Below are positions 1 to 11,524 of a stretch of DNA of 64,000 nt, one piece after another (position 1 is the stretch's first letter; the number at the start of each line of letters is the position of its first letter). The position numbers and the translations under genes are program-made. Under the pieces are notes generated by a model. It saw nothing but the letters and a program-made list of their open reading frames with translations. It had not been told where the DNA came from and did not search any database. The DNA lies in the NCBI RefSeq assembly GCF_905163445.1, contig NC_053191.1, positions 5,828,001-5,892,000 on the forward strand, given 5' to 3'. This DNA is from Pararge aegeria. Taxonomy: Eukaryota; Arthropoda; Insecta; Lepidoptera; Nymphalidae.

Positions 1-506
1 TATCAAGTATAACGCGAAAATATATTACCAAGTGTCTGATATTAATCAGAAATTATTTTTAAACAGCTTTTATACATATTGAACCTAAAATTGACCTGTG
101 TGGCGGACATTGACGTCAACACAAAACCTTGCGAATGCGTAGGTTAAAGACTCGTTCCCCTTGATCTTGTATTTTGAATCGAAAGTTACGGTCTGCGATA
201 CCTTGTAGCTACACTAACCGATTTATATAAACTTAACCTTACGTCTATAGTTAAAACGGATACATATCAATGGCAAAATAGAAGAAAATAGAAATTGAAA
301 ACCAAGAATAAATTTCGTATTAGGTCTGAATCAATTTTAATATTCTGATTTTATTGTTTAAAGCACGAACATTATAAATGCGAAAGTATGTTTGGTGGGT
401 GCAACATATTCCTATAAGTGCAGGATATTCCTATTACTATAAGTTTTAGTTTCCCTGAAATTACCTGTCTGTCGTCAAACATAAAGAAGAGAAATATCTT
501 CTAATT

Positions 507-730
507 CAAAGTCAAGTCTAAATCAAAAATATCTTTATTCAAGTAGGCCCATAGGTGGCACTTTTGATGGGTACATTGCATGAGTATTACACGTTAGTGA
601 GATAATGGCGATAACCATATTCGTAAACTTAAAACTAAAGCTACGAGGGTTCCAAACGCGTCCTGGTCTAAGAAGCCCACAACAAACTTAGCAGGGTGTT
701 ATTTTTTGTTATCACCATCTCACATTGTAA
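507..730 (-). mobile_element. LINE 3'-tail fragment, family T
   Basis: Shares a long block with 5235-5482 in the same orientation and, inverted, with 2545-2765 and 33430-33622. Shared landmarks are 'ctttattcaagtaggc', 'ctacgagggttccaaacgcg' and 'gttatcaccatctcaca'. Read on the minus strand the family ends with an AATAAA-like signal and a TTTGAC-rich tail, which is typical of a non-LTR retrotransposon 3' untranslated region. No coding part is left here. Confidence 0.6.
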
Positions 731-1571
731 TTTAAAATTATTAGAAGAGCAACCTGGTTAGAGCAATAAGTCACATGCATTTTTTATCGATTACGTAGTC
801 CTTTATACTATAATAGGACTTTTCTATAAGCTGACGTTTAATACAAACATTGAACTTTTTAAGTGACATTTGCAAGATTTCAATGGGTAGTTTATTGTAG
901 AATTGTATGCAATTTCCTTTAAACGAATTGAAAATACATAATAGAAGAGAATATATAGCTATGGTCCTTTGATTTTGTGACCCAACTTGCTAACTAATTC
1001 GCCACTCGTTAATATGTGTAGCTCTGGTTCTTCTACGGATCTTTTCTGACAGCCCATAAAATACATAAGATGTACATGTTGCTACGGTCTATTTAAACAA
1101 AAAATAAAGGATGCTAGTCCTTATAATGAAAATTTCTCAAATACCTCTCCCTTTGCAAGTAATTTAGTGGAATTTTAATGGCACTAAAAGCACTTGAACT
1201 GTAAGGAAGTGAATAATTATCCGTTTATGGGCCGGGTATAATTGTAGCACGCTTCCCCGACCCCGCAAAACGGCACGCGTGTTGAGTTGTATCAAATCGC
1301 ATAAGATTTTAACGTATCAACTGCTTGAATTGTAACTCGTTATATAATTGAAAACCTTAGTTTTTAATTTTTTTGCGGTTAGAACATTCCTTGTAAGTCC
1401 TCTTGCCTGGGAAATTTCCGTCAAAATCGGTTCAGCTGTGCCCGAAGCACACAGACAGGAATTTATAAATCTCGATATTCATTGTCTTGTATATATACTT
1501 ATTTAAATAAAAAGTAATTGGTATGAACATAATCAGAGGAACTACCTCACCAACGGTTTTAGATTGTTTTT

Positions 1572-1800
1572 TTAATTTTTTTGTTTTACGTTTATAGACG
1601 AGCGCTTCCCTAGAAGATGCCTTTTCACTCTTGATTTGAAGGTACTCATATTGTAAGTTCTGGGGAAAATGGAACCTGAAAGCGCATTCCAGATCCTTGC
1701 GTTGCGAATCAGAAACGAAGATGCAAAGCGCTTCTTACAAGTTCGTGGTTTATCAACCACCCAGTGACGCAGATCTTACGAACTTGAAGAAAGTGACATG
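1572..1800 (-). pseudogene. LINE reverse-transcriptase C-terminal fragment, family W
   Basis: The minus strand encodes a short open stretch with 'RIWNALSGSIFPRTYN' followed by a basic segment ending 'RHLLGK'. This is the usual C-terminal tail of a LINE ORF2 protein, downstream of the polymerase domain. Related copies lie at 5935-6110, 20590-20850, 26120-26215 and 36178-36440. The element is 5'-truncated, with no polymerase motifs, so it is a dead fragment. Confidence 0.6.
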
Positions 1801-2363
1801 AATTAACTTTATCTGTAGATGTTATGAATAAAATAGCTAAAAGATTTACATCTTTCATCAGTCCATCGTTAGTTGCCAAAATAATGTTTTATGAACATAA
1901 AACGCATTAGGTTTTTGTTGAATGTCAGATACATTCATCCCCGAAATAACGGAATACTCGATTTACTCGACACGCATCTTGAACTGTTACTTTGGGTCCG
2001 AAATGGGTTTACTTTATTTACATCCCTTCACACGATTTCTTGTATAGTAGGTAGGTATGTGGGGGTAGAAAGAATTTTTTTTTTTAAGAATTTCAGTTTC
2101 TACGGGATACCTAGATAGTACCAAAGAACAATTTAGATATAGGTAAGTAATCTCTTCTTCGTCGTAAAAAGGCTGAACCAATTTTAGTGTAATTTGGTCC
2201 TGAGCTATAGGTTTAATACTATAACATATACGATTTTAGAATAAACCCCAGAATATTTCACATAGATACTATTATAAATTCGAAACTGTTTGTTTGTATG
2301 TTCTGTTGCATTAAGACGGTGGCTGCGACTTTGGTGAATACTTAGTAGGTATTTATTGCCGTT

Positions 2364-2464
2364 GCGCTTAGCCTGAACTCCTCATGACTAGAAAGTTCAG
2401 GCTAAGCGCATCCCCATCGCACCCATCGGAGGATCGCACCCTAAGGAGGACCTTAGGGTGCGAT
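2364..2464. repeat. Two adjacent perfect hairpins
   Basis: The first hairpin has 16-bp perfect arms at 2364-2379 and 2394-2409 with a 14-nt loop. The second has 14-bp perfect arms at 2433-2446 and 2451-2464 with a 4-nt loop. The pair lies in a locally GC-rich patch just upstream of a family T LINE tail. Function unknown; they could be terminal structures of a small mobile element or template-switch duplications. Confidence 0.85.
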
Positions 2465-2544
2465 AGGGACAGCTGCAGCTCAAGACTGATTCTACAGACT
2501 GTTCGGAAGAACAGTTATTGGTCTGGTGGGATGGTTAACTTTTT

Positions 2545-2765
2545 GTTAATTTCCATCTTGAATTCGGCAGTTTTTCCCTCGGAAAGAAATGAAAAATTCC
2601 CTCGTTTGTTGTGGGCTCTTCTCAGACCAGGGCGCGTTTGGAACCCTCCTAGCTTTAGTTTTTAAACGAATGCAGTTATCACCATCACTAACATTATTGT
2701 AACATGCTAAATGTATGAACGCTTCATACGAGTATGCATGAATAAAACATTTTTGCATTTTTTGT
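2545..2765 (+). mobile_element. LINE 3'-tail fragment, family T
   Basis: Plus-orientation copy of the family seen at 507-730. It contains the 'cagaccagggcgcgtttgga' block and an AATAAA signal near 2742 shortly before the T-rich end. No reading frame of note. Confidence 0.55.
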
Positions 2766-4744
2766 TGGAGTAAGCATTATTCGCCTGTAATAAACTGTCC
2801 ACAGAAGAATCCAACAACATATACTATTATTAAATCTTCACGGCGGATAAATGGTTATCTGCTGTACACGTACAGTTTATTGGACGAAAAATATTACAAA
2901 AGTCAAAGAAACCTAAAACCTAAAAAAACCTCTAACGCAAATTTGAAGTGTGTAAGTTATTTTTAGTAACACGTAAAAATTTTATGCATATTAAGTTGAT
3001 CACTTGGTTATGTTTTTAGGCAATTTATTCATGCCATAAAAATGGAAATAGAAAAATGCTTGTAGCGGCCATGTAGCACTTTAGTTTGCAACGTTCTGAT
3101 ATCGAATAAGGTAATGTTACGCTCTAAATAAACTTTTCATACGGTGAACAATTTAAAAGACATAAATATGTATAGATAAATAAAATTCCATTATTTCGTT
3201 CTTTAGACAAAAAATGATACGTCGTGTTAAAATTCTACCAGTATTTAAGATGCTTATCTCTTTCATAGAAAACAAAGCAAGTATATGAAACGATTGAGTA
3301 TACATTTGTCCTAGATAATATATGAATAAGATGTGTATGTAAAAGTTTAAATGTTCTCACTAATAGAACTCTGTTTAACAAAATTAAATCCTCCAGGATA
3401 CAAAAATGCAAACAATAGCGCTACTTGTAACTTTTCAAGTAAATTGTTTTCGCAAAGAGCCTGGCCAGCGCCAGAGCCAAGAGTAAACTTGTTAATAGTT
3501 TCATGAGAACTTTTCAACTTTTGACGCCCACGAAACGCTTATAAAGAACAAATTAAACTCAAAATTCATCCCAACAGAGGAGTAACAAAGGAGGAGCTTG
3601 TAACTATCATGAAACTAAAACATACAAAACTCGAAGTAATGCTGCAAAGAAGAAATATTTACACCGTTTGTAAATGATTTTTATGATCCCGGCTGATTTT
3701 ATAGCACATCACTTGACCCGACCTGAACCCAACGTCACGCCACACGAGTTGAGTTTCATCAAATTGTAATATTTTATATGACCAGGATAGTTATGTAAAT
3801 GACACCGTGTTGCCTAGGGACCAGGAACCATTGACAATTAAATAATTCTGCAGTTAGTAAAGGTTGAATGTTTTTTTATTTCACTGCAAGTAGCCATTTT
3901 TGCTATCTCATCTAAAGGTATATTACACGGGATTTAAAAAAATATGTAAGGGTTTAACAGTTACTCCTTTTTGTCGAAAATAAAGAAACAAGGATGCAAA
4001 TCCTTATGATTAATACTTACAGGAAAAATATTTGGTTTAAGTAAGGATTTAAAACCGAAGTAAACGTGGACTTCGGCCCAGGTAACACTAACAGGTATAT
4101 ATCGAACCTGTTTTATATAACAACGAACATGTTACAGATAGTTAATGTCTACAAAATTCTAATAACTATCACCTACATTCTTATCTTAACTTACTACCAT
4201 GCCTAAAGCAGATATTATTATTAAAATGTTGTCGAAATTTTGTTTCAGAATTATAATCCTTATTTTTATGAGGTCAGGTAAACGATCATAAGCCCCCATG
4301 TATATTAAATAAAAAGAGTGAAATCATTCTACATTATTTTGTGTCGATCAAAGTAAAAAAAAACAATGGCGTTTAGTTTTGACGCTGTCTTATTTAATTT
4401 TGTATAAGTCATTTATTTACCGAGGATAGAATGATGAGTTAATTACAGTGTTTTGTTGGTCAAAAGTTTTATTATAGGCAAAAATATGCTTTCATTACAT
4501 AATGAATGAATTATTCATTTGTATGTAAAGGCCGTATAAAAAATGCTATATATACATGGCAGGAAGACCAATAAATATTATATATAAACATAATTTGAAA
4601 TATACAAAAAACGCAATATTTACAACAGTTGTATTAGTTAGATATAAAAAAAATACTTTATAAAATACAAAAACAGATCGAACCCTGCAAACTAGGCAAA
4701 AGACAAAATAGTAGTGATAAAACCTATCGATTCTCGACCTAATC

Positions 4745-4800
4745 AGACAAATAGTATTTGTTCACTTGTTTCTTAAAGGTGCCTCACGTATATCTAACGA
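4745..4800 (-). pseudogene. Decayed LINE RT-tail fragment, family V
   Basis: On the minus strand a short segment resembles the 'LPLDIREAQS...FKK' C-terminal tail that is well preserved at 61035-61262, with an internal deletion. It is too short for further comment. Confidence 0.4.
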
Positions 4801-5019
4801 CAGGGCATTAGACGATAATATTAGACTAAGAAGGATCCGACTCCTAATGTACAGGAAGTAGCAAGATAAACAAAAAAGCAATCTTATAACAGCGATATAA
4901 TAAAAAGCTACCTACAAAAAATATTGTTTATGATTTTAAGTAGGAAGCAATAAAAGTATTTACGTACGTTAGTTGTGTTGTGTAGTTGTGTTGTGTGTGT
5001 GTGAAAGGCATATAAAAAT

Positions 5020-5072
5020 TTTCGGAACTGACAGGATTTGAACCTGCGACTCTAGCAATCGCTGATTTTGAT
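5020..5072 (-). repeat. tRNA-like 3' half, probable SINE head remnant
   Basis: On the minus strand the segment carries a T-arm-like stem and loop ('gcaggttcaaatcctgt') but no complete cloverleaf upstream. I read it as a remnant of a tRNA-derived SINE rather than a tRNA gene. Confidence 0.4.
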
Positions 5073-5234
5073 ATTATTTAAATACTTGATTTTAAATAAA
5101 AACTAGCAATTGCCCATGGCTTCTTTTGCGCATAGACAAAAGCTATTTTACGATCGTCACAGTGGTCCTTTTCTGTGATCACAATTGTCGTTTCTCAATT
5201 TCCAGGATCTAAGAATTCCAGGAAAGAAAACAAC

Positions 5235-5482
5235 AAAGTCAAAGTCAAAGTCGAAGTCATTTCATTTCATTTCATATTTCTTTATTCAAATAGGCACATA
5301 GATGGCACTTTTGATGAGTACATTACATAATATGACAAAGGAGTGAGTTGATGGCGATAAATAAATTCGTCAACTTAAAACTAAAGCTACGAGGGTTCCA
5401 AACGCGCCCTGGTCTAAGAAGAAGCCCACAACAATCTTAGCCGGTTGTTATTTTTTTGTTATCACCATCTCACATCGTCATT
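5235..5482 (-). mobile_element. LINE 3'-tail fragment, family T
   Basis: A long copy of the family seen at 507-730, closing on its right with the shared 'gttatcaccatctcaca' block. The left end has a run of 'gtcaaa' and 'tttca' units, the tail of the element when read on the minus strand. Non-coding. Confidence 0.65.
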
Positions 5483-5934
5483 TAAAAACTATTAACAGAA
5501 TTGATCACCTCCTCCTTTTTGAAGGAAGTCGGTTAAAAACCGTTTCAAACTTTAAAAATATCAAAATGACAAGAAAAAGGACGCAATATGGATTTTTAAC
5601 CAGTTATATTAAACCCTTGAAAAGCAGCACTTCCTTACATTCGCTAACCTTCTCCAATAAGTACATAAATAGCATAACGAGTTCAGATTATTTTTGCAGC
5701 CTTAACTGTATCGTTTTACCTTGCCAGGACATAAACACCTTGGCATTCGTTGGAAACTAGTTTAAGTATTATTATTATAATAATAATAATCAAGTATTTT
5801 TTTGCTTCTCTATCTGAATGTTTTGTTTGGTCTATAAATTAATTTAAATTGGGTTAAACGAACCGTTATTGGTGTTGCTAATTCATATTTCTGTTAAATC
5901 TTAAACATTTTAGTTGCTAATCTTTTATATAACC

Positions 5935-6110
5935 TGACCGCTAGGGTCTGGAATGCCATTCCAGCTTCCATCTTCCCCAGTGCCTACAAAATGAGTACCT
6001 TCAAATCAAGAGTGAATAGGCATCTTCTAGGCAAGCGCGCTTCACCTTAGGCTGCATCATAGTGATGATTTTTTGATGTTTTTAGACGAGCGCTTGACTG
6101 CAATCACACC
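5935..6110 (+). pseudogene. LINE RT C-terminal fragment, family W
   Basis: The plus strand encodes 'RVWNAIPASIFPSAYK' then 'RVNRHLLGKRASP' and a stop, the same C-terminal tail as the minus-strand copy at 1572-1800. It shows the genuine end of the family's ORF2. No domain upstream is preserved. Confidence 0.6.
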
Positions 6111-6188
6111 TGATGTTACACTTACCATAACAAACAGCGCCAGTTTATTGCAGATAATTGGTTTTTATGGAAAATTTAGTATGAACAT

Positions 6189-6600
6189 GTGTTAGGATTT
6201 AAATTTAAATAGCATTATAATTTCCACTTCTTTGTTATTTTTTTTAATTTAATCTTATTTTTTGAACGAGACGATCGGTTGTCATTCTCCGATTGGTTAA
6301 CGCCGGTAGACGCATAACGGCGGGAACCAATCAAATTGCTTGGATTCTACCTGTACGCTATGAGTTTTGGCGGGAAATTGGGTTTTCTTCTTGGCGGGTT
6401 GGATCGTTCTTGAGAGAGTTATGAAGTGAATTGCGAGGTTGTAAAACGATAAGTTCATATTGTCATAATTTATAAAGTAAATTAATAAAGTGATATTTGT
6501 ATGGTATGTTTATTTGCATCTTTTCGTGGCCTCATCGCTATCCTACTAAAGTTATAATAATTCAGAAGTGGGATGACAGCGTTACCTTTCAACGCGTAAG
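6189..6600 (+). promoter_or_regulatory. CCAAT/E2F-like GC-richer island, possible LTR remnant
   Basis: A GC-richer patch in AT-rich surroundings. It has an inverted CCAAT ('gattggttaac', near 6292), a direct one ('gaaccaatcaaa', near 6324), a 'ttggcgggaaattggg' E2F-like site near 6368, an AATAAA near 6485 and a GTAAGT donor near 6597. The 'tgttagga' at 6189 and the order box, poly(A) signal, donor would also suit a decayed LTR. No second LTR or retroviral frame was found. Confidence 0.3.
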
Positions 6601-7279
6601 TACACGCCCAATTATATAATTTTATTAGCTGTTTAATTAATTTATAATAATAATATTTAGCTACGCGAAATGTTACTAACACATGATAGGTTTGCCTGTT
6701 TGCAACAAACAGATACAAATATTCGAAGATTTAGGACAGCATCGTCTTTAAACTATTTTTTTACATCTAAAATAAACAAAAACTCTGTACTGTCCTTCCC
6801 TGTACCTTCTTTCGATAAATATTAGTTATTATGTACAAGTATAATAATAAATACTAACTACTTGATAAATACATTGATGTCGTTTTAGTACGCTTTGTAT
6901 AATAATAATGTAGGTATATTATAATTATGTATACTAAAAGTATACCTTCTATAGTAGCTTTCAGGGATTGCGGTGTATGTATTATAAGGTCGACGAAGGG
7001 CCTTTAAGATATACTTTATTTGTTGTGTATTGATTACGAATTTTTGTGTAACAATATAGTAGTTTTAGGTATCAATAAATTTTAGGTAGAGTGGCTTAAA
7101 AAATTCCGGATGTTGTTGTTTGAACTGGATAAACATGTTTTTTTATTTAAATTAAAACCGTCAACAGTAACACGATCTTCTTATCATTTAGACACTTGTT
7201 TGTAGACACTGATCTTAGAGTTAGATTCGTTCGACTATCCACAGCTTCTAAACGATAAATTATCATTATTATCAAACCA

Positions 7280-7483
7280 CTAGCTGTTGTTCGCGTTCTT
7301 TGTCCGTGTTTATTATGGTTTTTCAGAAATGCATGTTTGTATTTCTGGGATGAAAAGGATAGCCTTTGTTACTTTCCATACTTTCAACTAACTCTATGCC
7401 AAAAATCAGCTAGATTGGTTGCTTAGTTAGGGCGTAAAGTAAACACAAACAAAAAAACACTATTTCGCATTTATAATATAAGT
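7280..7483 (-). mobile_element. Non-autonomous Helitron-like element
   Basis: The left end is 'ctagctgttgttcgcg' and the right end 'cgcatttataatataagta'. On the minus strand this gives a 5' TTATAAATGCGAA start and a 3' end closing in CTAG. The same pair of ends recurs at 37941-38381 and in part at 48063-48347 and 61362-61780. The CTAG close is the Helitron hallmark; there is no Rep/helicase coding, so it is non-autonomous. Confidence 0.55.
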
Positions 7484-7492
7484 ATGTATTGC

Positions 7493-7620
7493 GGGCCCAC
7501 TACAGGACAAGGGTCTCAATAGAAAGGGTTAAAGCCGTGTTGGAGAACTCTCAGGCATGCAGGCTTCCTGAGGATGTATTCCTTCACCAATAAAGAAAGT
7601 GAAATTTAGTCGCAAGATAT
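7493..7620 (-). mobile_element. SINE-A fragment
   Basis: Part of a tRNA-derived SINE family seen many times in the window. Shared landmarks are 'ggcccactacagg', 'ggagaactctcaggcatgcagg' (as two adjoining blocks) and 'ttccttcacc'. The head with the Pol III boxes is missing. Confidence 0.55.
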
Positions 7621-7975
7621 CACCGCTTCTATAGCTCCAAATTAAAACTTTCTAAATAAGAATGGACCCATGTTAATTTGTCGTCAGTTCTATTAGATTT
7701 TATTACTGTTAGACGTTATTACATCTCACTGGCTATGGGTAATTTTTTTATGAGATTACGTCGACTCGGACCTTTGGTTTGTCGAATGAACTGTAATCTA
7801 TCATAAACTAAAATAACTACGCTATAGCCGAAGTATGGGTTATATCAAAATGTTCTTATCACCTTATCGATATAGTATATGAATGTTGAGCAATTTATTG
7901 ACAGAGTAGATATTATGTTTACAGTGCAAAAACAGAAGAAAACATGATTTAATGTAGTCGACTTTGCATGTAACG

Positions 7976-8014
7976 GGTTAATCTACAAACGAGCTAGTCG
8001 TTTGTAGATTAACC
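7976..8014. repeat. Perfect 17-bp inverted repeat
   Basis: Arms at 7976-7992 and 7998-8014 match perfectly around a 5-nt spacer (gctag). Surrounding sequence is AT-rich and otherwise featureless. Confidence 0.9.
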
Positions 8015-8384
8015 GGTCTTATATATTCGATTTCAATCTCATCAGGCAATAAGTGTCTATGAGACGAAAGTTCTTGGGCACTCACAAAATTGGTCTCCAC
8101 TGATTACCATACTGAGGCGCCTTTTACTGACATAACCTTGTTGTTCCCATCTACAATAAGTGTCTTGCAAATTATGACCAATGTCACGGACACAGGCATT
8201 CAAGCATTGACGGTCACGGCGTGTGACATTACAAATTCACTGGATTATTTTCTTATGTGATTGGGAGTTCTTGTTATGCTGAACCTGTTTAACTACCATA
8301 AACATCTTCGTCATCATCTTGACCACAGGTCGACTACTATTGGACATTGGTAGGGATTTACTTGCTACGGTTTTGTGCATGAAT

Positions 8385-8610
8385 CTAGCGACTCCCTGCG
8401 CCTCGCCTCCATCTAGTTTGGAGGACCAATAAAACGTTTTCCAGTGCGGAGTTGTCACTCAAGCACCTTTGGCACCTTGGTATCGCGCGGTTCTTCGAGT
8501 TATTGCCATTTCAGCCTAGCGACTAGTTTAGTTGTCGGTACAGCTCCGGCTTACGGTTTCTATATGGGTCCTCATTATCGGTTTGATCACGTAGAGATAC
8601 CCTAAACTAC
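8385..8610 (-). pseudogene. Decayed RTE-like LINE fragment
   Basis: Resembles in order the RTE-like LINE blocks at 13376-13745, 43935-44290 and 51190-51485, with shared words such as 'ttgccatttcagc' and 'gatcacgtagagatac'. The minus strand of the better copies encodes the tail with 'WAGxIARRTD'. This copy is too decayed to translate. Confidence 0.45.
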
Positions 8611-8935
8611 CAAGTCACCAAGAGTGATTATAGCCGGATAAAGGACATCAAAAGGATTCTGGGATCGTAAGAAACACCAGTTTGTGCAGCACTCGGCATT
8701 TTACCAAAAAAAAAGTTATTCGTAGTTTAGGCAGATTCCACCGGATTCGAGGCGCATAGCATCATAATAATATACTTATATTTTTTGCAGACAAAAAAAT
8801 AATCAAAGTTAGATATTAAATATTTTAGTACGTTTTTCTAGGAGTTCTGACCTTGAATCTGGAAGACATTTCGAAGTAGCGTTTAAGCGCAATTCTTTTA
8901 GCTACGAGTATGTTTAAAATAAATAATAAATATAC

Positions 8936-9010
8936 TACGACAAAACACACATCGCCATCTAGCCTCAAAGTAAGGGTAGCTTGTGATATGGGTACTCAGA
9001 TGACTGAAAT
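8936..9010 (-). mobile_element. SINE-B 3' tail fragment
   Basis: Carries 'acacatcgccatctagcct', the end region of the tRNA-derived SINE-B that is complete at 53380-53640. The head is absent. Confidence 0.5.
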
Positions 9011-9394
9011 ATCTGTACATTCTTTAGAAATGATTAAATATCATCTCAGCAAGTGTAGGGGTAACGCAATATTCATATCGATATTACTTTCATAAGTCAA
9101 ATCGATTTGGGTTTATACTCATGATACTGTTTTAATATTATACTATGATGTGATGCTATGACCCAGGATATTGTGCGGATTACTCAACTCGTCGTATAGG
9201 AACATTAGAAGTGCAATATTTGGGTTCGAACATTTTATCTAGATATTTTTTAACACTATAGTCCACTGCGGAGAGGCGCAGAAGGTTGTTTCAAGTTTCT
9301 TTTAGTAATTCTTAACCTTTTTCCATTTTTTTTATTATATATAATGTTTTGTACTTTCATGTTATAACACATAAATAATAAATATAAAACAGGG

Positions 9395-9600
9395 GCCAGT
9401 ATAGATTAATAAACAGAAGGTGGAGGGTTCCCTCTCATCTATGGGACAGGCGAGGCCTATACCCAGCTGTGGGACCAAAATTATATCCCCTTGTGCGCCA
9501 ATGCTCTGAGAGGTGATACAGCTGTGAGAGAAGATAACCTCTCCCCGGGGAGATAATGGCCTCCTGTCCATGCTAGCCGTGCAGAGGATGATATTGATTG
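9395..9600 (-). mobile_element. Dispersed element D copy
   Basis: Shares 'cctgtccatgctagccgtgc', a 'ctccccggggagata' block and 'ttgtgcgcc' with copies at 15060-15260, 38935-39175 and the repeat split by the LTR element at 55147-60430. A short non-coding family; its class is not clear to me. Confidence 0.5.
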
Positions 9601-10611
9601 TTATATTTAATTCTGCGAATAATAAATCCGAATAAAATATAAGCAACATAAAGAAAATAAACACAATACCAATAAATACTTACATATTTGAGTACAAGAA
9701 AATGTAACGCATATATTTTTTATTCTATATACCTAATCTAATAATTAGAATTGCAAATCCAATGCTAAAATAATGGGTAGGAAACTACCTACCTACCTAC
9801 GTAATGAAGGTAGGTATGCTTGAAATAAAATGTGAATATTATGTTCGTTGCTTTTGAACCGACTTTTAAAAAAGCAACGTAGCTACTCCATTCATCCATC
9901 CATGTGACAAATTTGAATGTGTTTAGACTTCTCTGTTATCAATTCAATTCTTGATTCTGTTATCGTTTGATTAAAGAACGCAATGAAGACATTTTAAAAC
10001 ATATGTAGGCCAAAACTTATAAATGGTCACAATACAATATATACATTTTCACCCATCGTATTAAAATTTATAAGACTTTTCCTCACCTATTAACTTTTTA
10101 TTGTTCATACTCCTACAGTATTTAAAACCGCCCATAACCGTCTATACCAAGGTTCAACTTTTTTACCAGTCGAACCAAACGGACGATTTAGACATTTTTG
10201 GCGGGCCTATTTTAGGTACTTTTGGGACTCGTGCAAAAAAAAAACAGTTAGGTATTTTAATAAATAATTAATTGACGTTTATTCAAAATAAGAATATGGA
10301 ACAGAAAGCGTTTTAAGGGAAATAAAAAACGGAACCTTATATGGTATCTTAAATAAAAAAAATAATATTTTAAGTTTGTCATACATAGTACATACTAATT
10401 CTATGGTTATTGATACAATTAGTGTGTTTTTTGACATTGTTTCGGTTTTAATTTTTTGATGATAATTTTTAATTATTTTTTATGTTAGGCGTAAAACCAG
10501 ATGTTGAAAGTAGCAGCAAGTCACAAATACGTTGGTCAGTTGTTGTCATAGTTGTTCTTTCCCCGTTTACCCGTTTCAACCGTTTTTTACTATTATAGGC
10601 TATTGAAAAAA

Positions 10612-10742
10612 TAGAACCTGGTGGTAATTGATGACTCTGTCTAAGATAGTTTTATTATATGAAACTTAAAAATAAAAGAAGGCAGGTTCGGACCCAATAC
10701 CTTCTTTATAGGACCACAGCACTCGACACTGCGCTAATTTCT
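10612..10742 (-). mobile_element. Decayed SINE-C copy
   Basis: Retains the 'ggtggtaattgatgactctg' tail block and a degenerate 'ggttcggaccc' B-box-like segment near the right end, as in the better SINE-C copies. Confidence 0.4.
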
Positions 10743-10944
10743 AGTAGGTAGGTAGCTAGGTAGTTACTTTATTTGATTCTGTAAAGCCGTATGCTTAAAA
10801 TTAAGTAATCTGATTAATGTATTAAAAGTATGTATAAAAGGTTATTCGATTCGCCGGGGTTCGCGTTGAGATTAATGTTTAACTTACTAGATTGAATAAC
10901 TTGTTGATTTAATATCACAAACATAATATTGAAGATTATGATAT

Positions 10945-11006
10945 TTTTTAATGAACACTTAAAACAAGTACCTATTGTATTTGTTTTTTTAAGTGTTCAT
11001 AAAAAA
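10945..11006. repeat. Imperfect hairpin with 14-bp perfect core
   Basis: Core arms at 10951-10964 and 10987-11000 match exactly. Beyond one mismatch the outer T-run and A-run also pair, and an inner 'acaagtac' partly pairs with 'gtatttgt'. It lies a few hundred bases 3' of the HSD-like exon 1 on its sense strand, so inside intron 1. Function unknown. Confidence 0.75.
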
Positions 11007-11370
11007 AAACCCAAAAAAACACTAATTCTTTTGTTACCTTTTATTTTAGTTTTTTAAAATAAAAAATGTATGTTATTTTAAAAATACCCTTTTCATTTTT
11101 AAGTGTTTAGTCCCCTTACTGATTAAGTCTAAAATGTAAAAAATCGGATGTTTTTAATATAATCAAGAAACGAACAAATAATTATAAGTCAAAACAATAA
11201 GAAACTGAAGTTTTCAGTTCAATATGGCGTCATAACAAAGGTCAATAACACTCGACCCTTGCAATGGTCAAATAATATACAAAAATAAGCACAAGATATT
11301 TTAGATAAGGGTAAAATCGATTACAACATTATTAATTGAATGCATTCAATAAATGAAAGTCAGTACTCAC

Positions 11371-11524
11371 AGGCCCACTTTCCCTTCGATTTGAAATCCA
11401 CTTCGTTCAACGCCGGTCCAATGACATAAGTGTACACTAAACGGATTACACACATTATAAGAAAAATAAATAAACCGAGGAGGAAGCCTATACCGAATCT
11501 TTCTAAAGTGCTAGGATAAGCCAT
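11371..11524 (-). CDS. HSD17B12 / 3-oxoacyl-CoA reductase-like, first coding exon (partial)
   Basis: Seen: a minus-strand exon with ATG at 11524 preceded in frame by TGA, 51 codons plus one base, then a GTGAGT donor at 11370. The peptide has one strongly hydrophobic segment at about residues 11-33, then 'YVIGPALNEVDFKSKGKWA'. Known: ER-anchored very-long-chain 3-oxoacyl-CoA reductases and related steroid dehydrogenases start with a membrane segment, and a 'G-K-W-A' motif leads into the VTGATDGIG cofactor loop. A phase-1 break with T as the first base fits the following Leu or Val position only loosely. Inferred role: NADPH-dependent ketoreduction in fatty-acyl elongation or steroid metabolism. 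The catalytic exons were not found, so the inactive HSDL1-type branch is also possible. Confidence 0.6.

Larger units (their letters stand above)
1..11370 (-). other. Presumptive intron 1 of the HSD-like gene
   Basis: The minus-strand coding exon at 11371-11524 ends in a clear splice donor, so its intron continues leftward to the window edge or beyond. I searched the reverse strand for the glycine-rich TGxxxGxG segment expected in exon 2 and for the YxxxK active site and found neither. The block holds LINE 3' fragments, SINE pieces, one Helitron-like element, paired hairpins and long unremarkable AT-rich stretches, for example 2770-4740, 6730-7270 and 9840-10600. No other gene was recognised. 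Confidence 0.5.

Noticed and set aside
9362..9664. 100-codon minus-strand open frame
   Set aside because: It coincides with element D and AT-rich flank; no family features, codon use unlike the real exons.
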